A stretch of 64,000 nucleotides of DNA from Hathewaya proteolytica DSM 3090 (GCF_900142225.1 NZ_FRAD01000003.1:239062-303061); one strand, 5' to 3'. Positions 16,412 to 25,492 are shown, numbered from the stretch's first letter. A program made the numbers and translations. The notes: generated from the letters alone by a model not told the origin.

Positions 16412-16969
16412 ATGTCAGAAAATAATTTAGTAAAAAAATATATACTTTGGGGGATTCCTATTATAATAATTCTAGGATTCCCTATGCATTTTGCCTACGA
16501 ATTTTCAGGTGAAAATACCCTTGTAGGAATTCTTGCACCTGTAAACGAAAGTGTCTGGGAACATCTAAAACTTTGTTTTTACCCTCTTATAATTTATTGG
16601 ACTTTAGGTTACTTTCTTCTAAAAAATAAGGTAACAATAAATGTGTTTCACTGGTTTACCTGCTGCCTTATATGCCTTTTGACCTATATATTATGTCAAT
16701 TAGGTATATACTATTTATATACAGGAGCCACAGGATGCCATAGCCTTATAATGGATATACTCTGTATGGTATTTGCAGTAACCTTTGCTCAATGGTTTGC
16801 ACTACACATGTATGCTCACACAAAAAGCAATGCTATGTCATTTTATATCTCTATTTTTCTAATAGCTGCCCTTATATTTTATTTTACAATCTGCACCTTT
16901 AATCCGCCAAGATTACCTATGTTCAAAGATAGCACAGATAATACTTATGGTATAAGTAAACTTAAGTAA
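16412..16969 (+). CDS. DUF6512-like polytopic membrane protein
   Basis: A 185-residue protein with five predicted membrane helices (near residues 9-25, 50-68, 78-100, 107-130 and 137-160). The conserved PVNESVWEHLKL segment between helices 1 and 2 and the overall size resemble the uncharacterised DUF6512 family. GAGAGGAG lies 9 bases ahead of the ATG. It is monocistronic and ends at a strong hairpin. No function can be assigned; the conserved acidic NESVWEH loop may be a metal or head-group site. Confidence 0.72.
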   Translation: MSENNLVKKYILWGIPIIIILGFPMHFAYEFSGENTLVGILAPVNESVWEHLKLCFYPLIIYWTLGYFLLKNKVTINVFHWFTCCLICLLTYILCQLGIYYLYTGATGCHSLIMDILCMVFAVTFAQWFALHMYAHTKSNAMSFYISIFLIAALIFYFTICTFNPPRLPMFKDSTDNTYGISKLK

Positions 16970-16980
16970 AACACAAAATT

Positions 16981-17018
16981 GAGAGGTTGAAAAAGCTTAA
17001 TGACTTTTCCAACCTCTC
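16981..17018. terminator. Bidirectional terminator
   Basis: A 15-base imperfect stem, GAGAGGTTGAAAAAG against CTTTTCCAACCTCTC, lies between two convergent genes (the DUF6512-like and DUF6144-like proteins). Confidence 0.75.
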
Positions 17019-17038
17019 GTATTTCACATTTTACCATA

Positions 17039-17599
17039 TTATTTTATAATATGAAAAATAAATTCACAAGGTTTTTGACCTTTGCTGTTAATTGGTGAAG
17101 AAACAATTTCTTTTGTTTTTAATTGTATATCAAGTAGCTTTTCCAAGTGCTGGCGACAGTGACCGGCACAGCATAAGCAGTATGTAAGTGGCATTGTGCG
17201 GTTTTCATGAGTGATGTCTCTGACTTTTAGTTTTTTATTAACAGTAGACGTACATACACAAGCAAATCCATCATTCTCCTTAATGACCCAACCCGCTGTT
17301 AACGTGTTGTCTTCATTTAGGACAACATTCCAATCCGCATGAAAATCTCCCAATAAAGCTATGTTAGCAATTTTCTTTTGCAAAGTTTCTGCTTCAATCT
17401 TTTTGATTCCATTAAGCTCTTTTTTTGATGTGGCGCAAGCACTGGAATCTAGAATTTCATATATAATTTCAGGGGAGAGTAGCTTTTCCATTCTTTCAAT
17501 AACACCAACAAGGTCACCATTTCCAATTATTTCTTTCGTCACTTTTTCATCAATATTATATTTTAGTAGTTTTGTTTTAATTCCAGACAATCGTGCCAT
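17039..17599 (-). CDS. DUF6144-like cysteine-rich protein, paralogue B
   Basis: This 186-residue soluble protein matches paralogue A (13210-13749) in layout and key residues: an internal C-x-C (FACVCTS), the YCLCCAGHCRQHLEKLL motif and a terminal CEFIFHI. Overall similarity between the two is low outside these positions, so they are old or independently acquired copies. It has an extra cysteine in CCAGHC. GAGGAAAAATTAA precedes the ATG. No enzyme or regulator of known function flanks it. A ligand- or metal-binding sensor role is a guess. Confidence 0.6.
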   Translation of the reverse strand: MARLSGIKTKLLKYNIDEKVTKEIIGNGDLVGVIERMEKLLSPEIIYEILDSSACATSKKELNGIKKIEAETLQKKIANIALLGDFHADWNVVLNEDNTLTAGWVIKENDGFACVCTSTVNKKLKVRDITHENRTMPLTYCLCCAGHCRQHLEKLLDIQLKTKEIVSSPINSKGQKPCEFIFHIIK

Positions 17600-17728
17600 T
17601 TAATTTTTCCTCACCTTTTTGTTGTTTAAATTTTCTATGTGTGCTAATGAAAAGTATACCATAATAAAATTATTTTTTCAATTATTAAATGATTCAGTAA
17701 AAACTAGTTCCAACATATGGCCACAATA

Positions 17729-17776
17729 AAAAGCTCCTTCTGACTTTATTTATTTACATTCAGATGGAGCTTTTTT
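17729..17776 (-). terminator. Terminator after the beta-galactosidase gene
   Basis: AAGCTCC-A-TCTGA pairs with TCAGA-A-GGAGCTT on the minus strand and is followed by TTTTT, just beyond the GH42 stop codon. Confidence 0.85.
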
Positions 17777-17781
17777 ATATC

Positions 17782-19854
17782 TTATTTTAAGTTTTTAAAT
17801 ATCTTTATACCATAAGGATTCATTGCTAATTGCTTAGGTACCATGGATTCATCTTCCATGTCCATAAGCTTGTAGTCTTTAAGGTCTATATGTTGTTCTT
17901 TTTCTGTAAAGTTCATGATGAAAATAAACTCATTTTTTTCATCTCTTCTCACAGTGGCATTTACACCCTCTGCAAGTTCAACTTCTATAGCAGGCTTAAG
18001 ACCCTTGTTTTTAGCTAAGGATTTATAGAAATCCCAAAGGAATTCTTCGTTATTTCTGAAAGCAATGTAGTAAGCTTGTCCCTTTCCAAATTCATTGCAA
18101 GTAAGAGCTGGCATGCCCTTGTAGAAATCATCATTGTATTTATACAAAACCTTTGCACCTTCAGCATGAATAATGTCGCAGAAAATTTCTGCCTTATATT
18201 CGCCCTTCATATCCATTTTACAAGTATCTTCTGGAACAACACAGTTGTACTCGCCATCGTATAATGCATCTATTTCTTCAGACCATATACCCGTTACCTT
18301 TTTAAGTGGTCCTGGGAATCCTCCAAGATAACAAAGATCGTTTTGGTCTACGATGCCACTCCAATATGTGGTGACAAAAGTTCCACCATTGTTTACGAAT
18401 TCCTCTATTCTCTGTCCCACACCTTCCTTTACCATGTAAAGCATAGGAGCTACAACTACCTTATACTTTGAAAAATCAACATCCATATTTATTACATCTA
18501 CAGGTATAGACATGTTCCAAAAAGCTCTATAATGGCTTTGACAAGTCTCAAAGTATTCCTTTTTTTCTCTTCTTGGCCCCTGAGAATCATCTATGGCCCA
18601 AGAGTTTTCCCAGTCAAATATAACTGCTACTTCTGGTTGCACTGATGTTCCACAAACATCTGATAATTTATCTAAAATCCTACCTACATTGGCAACCTCT
18701 TTAAATACTCGTGTGTTCTCGTGACCACAGTGATCTACCACTGCACCGTGGAATTTTTCAGAAGAACCCCTGCTCTTTCTCCACTGGAAATATTGTACAG
18801 TATCTGATCCGTGAGCTACAGCTTGAAGTGATGCCAAAGTATGCATACCTGGCCTTCTAAGCTTTGCCACCGGCTGCCAGTTTGTTGCACTAGGTGAACT
18901 TTCCATCATCATAAATGGCTTTCCACCCTTTATTGACCTGTTTATATCGTGCATGAATGCCCTTCTACTAGCTTCGTGTGCATCACTTCTCTCACCGTGC
19001 CAGTAAGGGTAGTTATCCCAAGAAACCACGTCCACATAATCTGCAAACTTCCAATAGTCTACGGAAATTTGTAATTTCATAAAATCATGGAAATTTGTTG
19101 TTACAGGTATATCTGGACTGATCCTCTTTAGGACTTCTCTTTCATGTTTATAGTAATCAAGGCATTGATCTGAAGTAAATCTCTTCCAATCTAAATTCAA
19201 ACCATGAAGTTCAGATTCGCCACGTGGTGACGGAGATTCAATCTGGCTCCAGTCAGTGTAAGTGTGACTCCAGAACTTGCACCACCATGCCCTGTTTAAC
19301 TCTTCAAGATTGTTGTGGTATTTCTTCTTAAGCCATTGTCTAAATGCTTGCTGACAAAGCTCACAATGACATTGACCTTCGAATTCATTGGAAATATGCC
19401 ACATTATAAGAGCAGGATGATCCTTGTATCTCTCTGCTAGCAAGGTATCTAATTTCTCGATTTTTTCTCTATAAATAGGTGATGTATAGCAATGATTGTG
19501 GCGCTCACCATAAAGATTTCTTTGTCTATTGCTATTAACTCTTAAAGTTTCAGGATACTTTTTTGCCATCCATATTGGTTTTGCACCAGATGGAGTAGCA
19601 AGAATTACATAGTTTCCTGCTTCATGCATTTTATCCATGATGTCATCTAGCCATTGAAAATTGTATTTTCCCTCCTCAGGTTCTAGCATTGTCCATGAGA
19701 ATATTCCTATAGCCACCACATTGCAGTGAGATAACTTCATAAGTCTAATATCTTCATCTATAATGTTATCCACGTGGAGCCATTGATCAGGGTTGTAATC
19801 AGCACCATGCAACATTCCAACTATTTTATCGCTTATTTTACCAAAGTTCTTCAT
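17782..19854 (-). CDS. GH42 beta-galactosidase
   Basis: This 690-residue enzyme has the three GH42 domains: a TIM barrel (about 12-390), a trimerisation domain (about 400-600) and a small C-terminal beta domain. E157 in WHISNEFEG is the acid/base and E318 in MMMESSPSATNW the nucleophile. The zinc cluster found in many family members is present as C122, C162, C164 and C167. There is no signal peptide, so it acts inside the cell on imported galactosides, possibly beta-galacto-oligosaccharides or galactan fragments. It stands alone, without a transporter or regulator beside it, and ends at its own terminator. Confidence 0.95.
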   Translation of the reverse strand: MKNFGKISDKIVGMLHGADYNPDQWLHVDNIIDEDIRLMKLSHCNVVAIGIFSWTMLEPEEGKYNFQWLDDIMDKMHEAGNYVILATPSGAKPIWMAKKYPETLRVNSNRQRNLYGERHNHCYTSPIYREKIEKLDTLLAERYKDHPALIMWHISNEFEGQCHCELCQQAFRQWLKKKYHNNLEELNRAWWCKFWSHTYTDWSQIESPSPRGESELHGLNLDWKRFTSDQCLDYYKHEREVLKRISPDIPVTTNFHDFMKLQISVDYWKFADYVDVVSWDNYPYWHGERSDAHEASRRAFMHDINRSIKGGKPFMMMESSPSATNWQPVAKLRRPGMHTLASLQAVAHGSDTVQYFQWRKSRGSSEKFHGAVVDHCGHENTRVFKEVANVGRILDKLSDVCGTSVQPEVAVIFDWENSWAIDDSQGPRREKKEYFETCQSHYRAFWNMSIPVDVINMDVDFSKYKVVVAPMLYMVKEGVGQRIEEFVNNGGTFVTTYWSGIVDQNDLCYLGGFPGPLKKVTGIWSEEIDALYDGEYNCVVPEDTCKMDMKGEYKAEIFCDIIHAEGAKVLYKYNDDFYKGMPALTCNEFGKGQAYYIAFRNNEEFLWDFYKSLAKNKGLKPAIEVELAEGVNATVRRDEKNEFIFIMNFTEKEQHIDLKDYKLMDMEDESMVPKQLAMNPYGIKIFKNLK

Positions 19855-19889
19855 ATTCTTACTCCTTAAAATGTATTTTTTTCTTTACA

Positions 19890-21011
19890 CTAGTTAACCT
19901 TTGTTCCACATTCAGGGCAGAATTTAGCATTAGCCTCCACTTTTGCTCCACAGTTTGTACAGAATTTACTGCCGGCAGCAATCATAGGTTTTTCCTCTAT
20001 TTTATTTCCACAGTTAGGGCAGAATTTTGCACCAGGCTCCACATTTGCATGGCACTTACTGCATACATTATTACTTCCACCATTAGCTTCCTGGTTTCCA
20101 TTGGACTTACTTGAAGGGTTCTGATTGTTGTAGGTGTTATTATAAGTCTTTTCCATAGAATCCATCATATTCATGCCCATGCGCATACCCATGCCCATCT
20201 GCGCCATGTTTGCCATGCCACTGGCCATATTGCCCATGGCGTTATTGCCTGAAGATGGGTTTTTGTCCATGTTCTCTAACATACTTACAGTTTGATAATT
20301 GGCATCAGCATTTACCATACCATAAGCTGCATTTTTGTCTATCATCTTTTGAACACTTTCAGGATAACTGAAATTCTCAATATTTAAGCTTGTAACCATA
20401 ATTCCGATTCTCAAAAGTTCCTCGTTGAGATCCTTCATTATACCGCTACAGATTTCTGTGGAGTAAGCTTGAAGATTGAACATATCTTTTCCTTCTCTTA
20501 TAAGCCACTTCATAATAAGCTGATCCAGGATAGTTCCACTAGTCTGCTTTACATCGTCAACACAGTATTGTTGTTTTATACCAGCAATTTTTTCGATAAA
20601 ACAAACATAGTCCTCAATCCTAAACCTATAAGTTCCAAAACATCTTATGGGCATACCGCCACGCATACCAGGTGCAGGTATGTTAAGTGGATTTTTTGTA
20701 CCCCATTTTACCGTAAATTCCTTTGTGTTGACAAAAACGACTTCTGCTCTAAGAGAGTTTTTAAAACCAAACTTAAATCCCTTTAGTGTGGACAAAAAAG
20801 GTATTATCTCACTTTCGATTTCATAATTGCCTTCTTCTTTAAATATACCTTCTATTACACCGTTATATAAAAATATGGCATCCTGACCAGGTCTTATAAT
20901 AAGTCTTGATCCTTTCTTAAGTTCGTTGTTGGACCACTTCCAAAAAATCATATCTTCATTAGTTTCATTCCACTCCACAATATTGGCTAACTGCCTATCA
21001 AATAAACCCAT
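19890..21011 (-). CDS. SPFH-domain protein with C-terminal zinc ribbons
   Basis: The 373-residue protein starts MGLFDRQLANIVEW, the entry of the SPFH-type virion-core-protein-like family. Residues 1-240 form the SPFH region, followed by a Met/Gly/Asn-rich linker (about 255-315), then zinc ribbons CSKCHANVEPGAKFCPNCG and CTNCGAKVEANAKFCPECG with four Cys-x2-Cys pairs. A TTG at 21017 is in frame but GGGGGAGG fits the ATG at 21011. Relatives are thought to organise membranes or act as chaperone-like scaffolds; the role is not established. No transmembrane helix is visible. Confidence 0.85.
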   Translation of the reverse strand: MGLFDRQLANIVEWNETNEDMIFWKWSNNELKKGSRLIIRPGQDAIFLYNGVIEGIFKEEGNYEIESEIIPFLSTLKGFKFGFKNSLRAEVVFVNTKEFTVKWGTKNPLNIPAPGMRGGMPIRCFGTYRFRIEDYVCFIEKIAGIKQQYCVDDVKQTSGTILDQLIMKWLIREGKDMFNLQAYSTEICSGIMKDLNEELLRIGIMVTSLNIENFSYPESVQKMIDKNAAYGMVNADANYQTVSMLENMDKNPSSGNNAMGNMASGMANMAQMGMGMRMGMNMMDSMEKTYNNTYNNQNPSSKSNGNQEANGGSNNVCSKCHANVEPGAKFCPNCGNKIEEKPMIAAGSKFCTNCGAKVEANAKFCPECGTKVN

Positions 21012-21069
21012 ATACAATCCTCCCCCAAATCTGGCACAACATCTTCCATGGTGCCATTGTTTTAAATTA

Positions 21070-21798
21070 TTATATCATATTGAATTGCTTTTTAGTAGCC
21101 TCATATATGGCTATGCTCACAGCTATCGGTAGGTTTAAACTATCTATATTTTTTGTGTGAGGTATAATGAGACTTTGCCCAATGTTAAGAAATCTTGGTG
21201 GCAACCCTGTGGCTTCATTGCCAAAAACTAGAGAGCAATCCTCTTCAAAATCTACAGTTTGAATGCTCTTGCTCGCTTGAAGCATAAAGGGGTACATTTT
21301 TCTCTCTGAGAATTCCTCATAGTAAGCTTCAAAAGAATCATAATGTCTAAAATCCACATTGAAAATTGCTCCCATGGAGGCCCTTACAGTTTTAGGATCA
21401 AAAATGTCCACCGCTGGATTTATTATTATAACACTGCTTATGCCAAATCCAGAAGCACTTCTTAGTATAGTCCCCAGATTTCCAGAATTAGATGGATTTA
21501 CAAGGACTACATGCTTTCCAGATTTTTTTGCTTGGCCCTCAAATTTTTTAAATTCACCTATGACGTAGCAATTTTCTTTATTAGATACCACATTAAAAAT
21601 TTTATTGCCCGTTTCTATGGGAATTCTGTGTTCTTGACAGATTTTTTCTATTTCGTAATATACTTCTTTCTTCTCAAAATCACTGTGGAAGTAAAGCTTT
21701 TCAACTTGCTGTGGCTTTTTCTTAAGCAATTCTACAGTGAGCGTTATTCCTAAAGAATAAGATGTTTCATTTGTTTTTTTATATTTTTTTGAGCTCAT
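21070..21798 (-). CDS. TrmH/SpoU-family RNA 2'-O-methyltransferase
   Basis: The 242-residue protein has the three SPOUT motifs: NPSNSGNLGTILRSASGFG (motif 1), LVFGNEATGLP (motif 2) and SLNLPIAVSIAIYEA (motif 3) with the knotted SAM site. The N-terminal 90 residues form the substrate-binding domain. The target could be 23S rRNA or a tRNA, and sequence alone does not decide. It is on the same strand as the SPFH gene with a 58-base gap. Confidence 0.92.
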   Translation of the reverse strand: MSSKKYKKTNETSYSLGITLTVELLKKKPQQVEKLYFHSDFEKKEVYYEIEKICQEHRIPIETGNKIFNVVSNKENCYVIGEFKKFEGQAKKSGKHVVLVNPSNSGNLGTILRSASGFGISSVIIINPAVDIFDPKTVRASMGAIFNVDFRHYDSFEAYYEEFSERKMYPFMLQASKSIQTVDFEEDCSLVFGNEATGLPPRFLNIGQSLIIPHTKNIDSLNLPIAVSIAIYEATKKQFNMI

Positions 21799-21888
21799 AA
21801 TTTACCTCTTCTATTTGCTATTTAAATTTCCATCAGATTAATTATAATATATTCCCATAGCAATGACAAACTTTCATTGCAAATACTA

Positions 21889-21917
21889 TTGTACTTATAA
21901 GTGCTTTCATATATAAT
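21889..21917 (+). promoter_or_regulatory. Sigma-A promoter of folT
   Basis: TTGTAC (21889-21894), a 17-base spacer and TATAAT (21912-21917) lie about 35 bases before the THF riboswitch. Confidence 0.7.
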
Positions 21918-21951
21918 TGAATTGTCTAATAAGTGTCCTTAGGACACATAT

Positions 21952-22053
21952 CAGCAGAGTAAAAATCAAAGCGTCAAGTGCTGTAAAGACGGGGAGTTGC
22001 TTTACGGACGAAGAAGTTTACCTTTGCGGTTTTGATTTTGCATCCCGCTGCTG
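21952..22053 (+). ncRNA. Tetrahydrofolate riboswitch (class I)
   Basis: The plus strand carries the conserved THF-aptamer elements in order: CAGCAGAGTA, GCGTCAAGTG, GGGGAGTTG, ACGAAGAAG, TTGCGGT and TTGCATCCCGCTGCTG. The closing stem is CAGCAG / CTGCTG. It precedes the folate transporter gene folT. No T-rich terminator follows, so control is probably at translation initiation through the GGAGG at about 22122. Confidence 0.92.
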
Positions 22054-22134
22054 CATACAAGAGCGTAATCGCCTATATGCAGTGACTATTATTGCAGATA
22101 ATTCTGTAAAACTGTATACCAGGAGGTTTTTTTT

Positions 22135-22686
22135 ATGGAAAATTCCAAAAAACAAGGTTTATTCCAAGCTTTTAAATTTAGTGCCTTGGAATTCAAAAAA
22201 GTATCTAGTATCACTGGCAGCGCGTTGCTGTCCGCCATTAACATCATCGTCACTCAATTTACCATCACTATTATCCCAAAGGTTTTGAAAATTGGATTTA
22301 CTTTTATACCTGTGGGAATATCGGCTTTTCTTTACGGTCCAGTCATGTCAGGACTTATCCTAGCATTTCTAGATATAATAAAATTTCTCATTCACCCCAC
22401 AGGTCCATTTTTCATGGGTTTTACTTTAAATGAATTTTTGGGTGGTTTTATTATGGGTATATTTCTCTATAAAAAACCAGTATCCATATGGCGTGTATTT
22501 TACGCAAAACTATCAGTGAATGTTATTGTAAATATTCTTCTAACACCAATTTGGCTTAGAATGATGTATGGCAACGCCTACGCCATCTACTCCACAATGC
22601 GAATAGTGAAGAATCTAGCTATACTTCCCCTAGAGACTTTTATTTTATACATTATATTAAAAAATATTTCAGTATTGAAAAAATAA
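22135..22686 (+). CDS. folT: Folate ECF transporter S component
   Basis: The 183-residue integral membrane protein has six hydrophobic segments and the ECF S-component signature region FTFIPVGISAFLYGPVMSG, with the FolT-like GPFFMGFTLNEFLGGFIMG. It would capture folate and dock with a shared EcfAAT energising module encoded elsewhere. The THF riboswitch directly upstream supports the folate assignment strongly. AGGAGG precedes the ATG with 8-9 bases spacing. The gene is monocistronic and ends in the terminator at 22710. Confidence 0.95.
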   Translation: MENSKKQGLFQAFKFSALEFKKVSSITGSALLSAINIIVTQFTITIIPKVLKIGFTFIPVGISAFLYGPVMSGLILAFLDIIKFLIHPTGPFFMGFTLNEFLGGFIMGIFLYKKPVSIWRVFYAKLSVNVIVNILLTPIWLRMMYGNAYAIYSTMRIVKNLAILPLETFILYIILKNISVLKK

Positions 22687-22709
22687 TAATAATATAACTC
22701 CCAAGAACC

Positions 22710-22750
22710 AAGCCAGCATTAGATATCATTGTCTAATACTGGCTTTTATT
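22710..22750 (+). terminator. Terminator of folT
   Basis: AAGCCAGCATTAGA / TCTAATACTGGCTT (one mismatch) is followed by TTTATTTT. Confidence 0.88.
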
Positions 22751-22865
22751 TTCATATTAATAATTTTGTAAACTGTATATCTTTGAATGTTACTCTAATG
22801 TTACCAACTTTTCTTAAAAAAAGTTTAAGCTTAACGTGTAAAACATATTTTGAGGTGGTATAAAA

Positions 22866-23250
22866 ATGAAACATACAAAAAAACTTATAGCTTCTATACT
22901 ATTTTCCCTACTTATTTGTAACTTCTATGGCTGTGGCAATAAACCCAATGAGGCTGCATCAGAAGAAAAAGTAACAGCAAAAGAAAAAGTAGCATCAAAA
23001 GAAGAAATCAGTAACAACGTATCAAAATTAGAAAAAAAAGAAAATAATAGTGTATCAAAAGTGGAAAACAAACTTTCACAAAAAACTCGTCCATATGAAA
23101 ATACGCACAGAAGCTAAAAATAAAAGCAAATTGCTTCTTATAAAGGACTCCTATGCAAACTGCTTTTTACCATTTTTAACATCGCATTTTGACAACATAT
23201 TTGTGGTGGATCTAAGATACTACACAGAAGATTTTAAATCTATCTTATGA
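22866..23250 (+). pseudogene. Decayed DHHW-family (SGNH-like) lipoprotein gene
   Basis: The first frame gives a lipoprotein-type N-terminus (MKHTKKLIASILFSLLICNF then a cysteine in GCGNKPNE) and a Lys/Glu/Ser-rich linker that stops at 23117. A second frame overlapping its end continues with KLLLIKDSYANCFLPFLTSH and FVVDLRYY, which is the C-terminal signature of DHHW/AlgX-like secreted SGNH proteins. The catalytic middle of about 200 residues is absent and the tail is cut short by TGA. This is a remnant produced by deletion plus frameshift. An intact copy could have acted on cell-surface glycans. Confidence 0.7.
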
Positions 23251-23257
23251 TTAAAAA

Positions 23258-23311
23258 AATACCATGTGATTTTCCTCTATACTAATATAATAGGCAATAT
23301 CACATGGTATT
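23258..23311. terminator. Terminator between the DHHW remnant and thiD
   Basis: AATACCATGTGAT / ATCACATGGTATT is a perfect 13-bp stem flanked by A-run and T-run, able to work in both directions. Confidence 0.88.
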
Positions 23312-23328
23312 TTATACTTATTTTCTTT

Positions 23329-24120
23329 TTATTTTATATTTAACCAATATGTATGTTCTAAAGGACCTGAACCTTTTCCAAGGTCTAGCTGAGCATTAAG
23401 AGCTCCGGTAAGGTATTCCTTAGCACGTTTTATACTTTCCTCTACGTTTTTCCCCTCTGCTAAGTTGCATGCAATGGCAGAAGATAAAGTACACCCCGTA
23501 CCATGAGTATTGGGATTATCTATCCTCTTTGAAGAAAACCATTTCATTTCTCCTCTGCAATAAAGCAAGTCCGTAGCATCGCTGACAAGGTGACCACCTT
23601 TAATAAGCACAGCATTTTGAAGATTTTTCCCAATGGCCTTGGCAGCCTCTATCATATCATCTCTATCCTTGATACTAAAACCACAAAGCACCTCTGCCTC
23701 TGGTATATTCGGAGTTATTACAGCACCCATAGGCAATAACTTTGTCATAAGAGTGTCAATGGCTTCAGGTGATAAAAGTTTACTTCCACTGGTAGATACC
23801 ATGACAGGGTCCACCACAACATTTTCTGCTTTGTACTCCTTTAGTTTACTTACAATCACCTCTATAAGGTTGCTATTAGACACCATACCAATCTTTACTG
23901 CATCAGGCCTTATGTCCTTAAATATACAATCAAGCTGTTGTGCAACAAAGTCTGCAGTACAATCCATGATGCCATAAACTCCTGTGGTATTCTGTGCCGT
24001 AAGAGCAGTAATAGCACTCATAGCATACATTTTGTGAGCTGTAATAGTCTTAATGTCAGCCTGTATCCCAGCTCCTCCACTACAATCAGAACCAGCAATG
24101 GTCAAAACTTTTTTTATCAT
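23329..24120 (-). CDS. thiD: Hydroxymethylpyrimidine (phosphate) kinase
   Basis: ThiD phosphorylates 4-amino-5-hydroxymethyl-2-methylpyrimidine twice to the pyrophosphate used in thiamine synthesis. The 263-residue ribokinase-fold enzyme shows AGSDCSGGAGIQADIKT at the N-terminus, VVDPVMVSTSG, LIKGGH and the nucleotide/anion-hole motif NPNTHGTGCTLSSAIA. It lies 16 bases after cytX in one operon under a TPP riboswitch, fitting salvage: import of the pyrimidine followed by its phosphorylation. No thiazole-branch gene is present here. Confidence 0.95.
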   Translation of the reverse strand: MIKKVLTIAGSDCSGGAGIQADIKTITAHKMYAMSAITALTAQNTTGVYGIMDCTADFVAQQLDCIFKDIRPDAVKIGMVSNSNLIEVIVSKLKEYKAENVVVDPVMVSTSGSKLLSPEAIDTLMTKLLPMGAVITPNIPEAEVLCGFSIKDRDDMIEAAKAIGKNLQNAVLIKGGHLVSDATDLLYCRGEMKWFSSKRIDNPNTHGTGCTLSSAIACNLAEGKNVEESIKRAKEYLTGALNAQLDLGKGSGPLEHTYWLNIK

Positions 24121-24136
24121 AAAATCGCCTCACATA

Positions 24137-25309
24137 TTATTTTGTTAATTTCTTGCCAACCATATTTACTACTATACATAGCAATGATATAACAATCATC
24201 ACAGGAAATGTACTTCCCACAAATGTATCCACTTGCATAAACACTCTGTAAATTATAAAACCAACAATCCAAATGCATACATTTGTCATGTCTATTCCCT
24301 TTTTTGAATTATTCTTTTTAAGTATAAAGAAATCAGTTATAAGAATGGCAATCATCGGTGCAAATACGGAGCCTATTAGGTAAAGGAAGTCCTCAAACTT
24401 AGTTATAGGTGTGAACATAGCTAGCAAAACACCTACTATAGCTACTGCAACACCCACTGGTTTTTCCTTAAATCCTTTATATATGCTCTCACTGCTCACA
24501 GCCGCTGAGTATACATCTAAATATGTAGTAGTAACAGTGGACAATATAACTATAATTAATCCCATAACTCCAAGTCCTGATGAAACCATAATTTTTGCCA
24601 CATCGCTGTTACCTGTAAATATGGTAGCACCAAGGCCAATTATGTACATCCACGAGCTTACTATAAAATACACACCCACACTGGCAAATGTAGCTTTTTT
24701 AGGCTTTTCAGCAACTCTTGTGTAATCTGAAATCAGTGGTAACCAGGAAAGTGGCATAGCCACAGATAACTCTACAGCGGCTCCAAAAGTCATATCTCCT
24801 GTAATGATGGAAGAAGCATTTCCCCTAAACACTACAAAACTCAGCACAAGAGTAACAATAAAAAGTGCACCCATGGCTATCATGTTTATTTTGCTCAAAT
24901 TTTTCAATCCTACCATAACCCATAATATTATAAGTAGTCCGATTATTATACTCCACACATTTTGTGACCCAAAACTAAAAATAGTATTAGCAGCTGCGGC
25001 ACCACTTACAATCATAACAGCAGTCCAACCCACCAGTTGAAGCACATTAAGTGAGGAAAATATAAGAGACCCCTTTTCTCCAAAAGACAACTTCACTGTC
25101 TCCATAGCACTTCTACCCGTTTGTCCTCCTATAATTCCTGCCAAATATAAAAGAACACAGCCTATAAGGTGTCCAAGCAGAATAGCCATAATGCCAGTTT
25201 TAAACCCCAGTGGTGCCATGAAGGTACCTGTGATAATCTCTGCAATAGATACCGCCGCTCCAAACCAAATTAAGCCATTAGAAAATACAGATGTTTTACT
25301 TTCATTCAT
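24137..25309 (-). CDS. cytX: Hydroxymethylpyrimidine transporter CytX (NCS1 family)
   Basis: This 390-residue protein has about 12 hydrophobic segments and NCS1-family features: the early WFGAAVSIAEIITGTFMAPLG helix and the LPLISDYTRV turn. NCS1 transporters move nucleobases and related compounds. The TPP riboswitch upstream and thiD downstream identify the likely cargo as hydroxymethylpyrimidine, the definition of CytX. The start is the ATG of MNESKTSVFS. It is the first gene of the two-gene operon. Confidence 0.92.
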   Translation of the reverse strand: MNESKTSVFSNGLIWFGAAVSIAEIITGTFMAPLGFKTGIMAILLGHLIGCVLLYLAGIIGGQTGRSAMETVKLSFGEKGSLIFSSLNVLQLVGWTAVMIVSGAAAANTIFSFGSQNVWSIIIGLLIILWVMVGLKNLSKINMIAMGALFIVTLVLSFVVFRGNASSIITGDMTFGAAVELSVAMPLSWLPLISDYTRVAEKPKKATFASVGVYFIVSSWMYIIGLGATIFTGNSDVAKIMVSSGLGVMGLIIVILSTVTTTYLDVYSAAVSSESIYKGFKEKPVGVAVAIVGVLLAMFTPITKFEDFLYLIGSVFAPMIAILITDFFILKKNNSKKGIDMTNVCIWIVGFIIYRVFMQVDTFVGSTFPVMIVISLLCIVVNMVGKKLTK

Positions 25310-25342
25310 TATTTTCCACTCCCATTTAGGATCTCACGTGTC

Positions 25343-25372
25343 AAAAAAAAGAAAACTCCAAAGGAATTTTCT
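25343..25372 (-). terminator. TPP-riboswitch-controlled terminator
   Basis: On the minus strand AGAAAATTCC-TTT-GGAGTTTTCT folds into a hairpin with one mismatch and is followed by TTTTTTTT, between the TPP aptamer and cytX. Confidence 0.82.
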
Positions 25373-25383
25373 CAAAATCTTCT

Positions 25384-25468
25384 CTTATTCCTACGTTGGC
25401 ATTACCCAAATCAGGTATAAGGGTCGAAGTTATTTACTTCCTCTCAGCCTGACACACAAGCTCCCCAT
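25384..25468 (-). ncRNA. TPP riboswitch (THI element)
   Basis: On the minus strand the signature GGCTGAGAGG, ACCCTTATACCTGATTTGG and TAATGCCAACGTAGGAA appear in order, with the 5' GGGGAGC arm. These are the conserved pyrimidine- and diphosphate-binding segments of the TPP aptamer. With the adjoining terminator it should repress cytX-thiD when thiamine pyrophosphate is plentiful. Confidence 0.96.
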
Positions 25469-25492
25469 TTATTTGTATTCATTCAATTGTCT

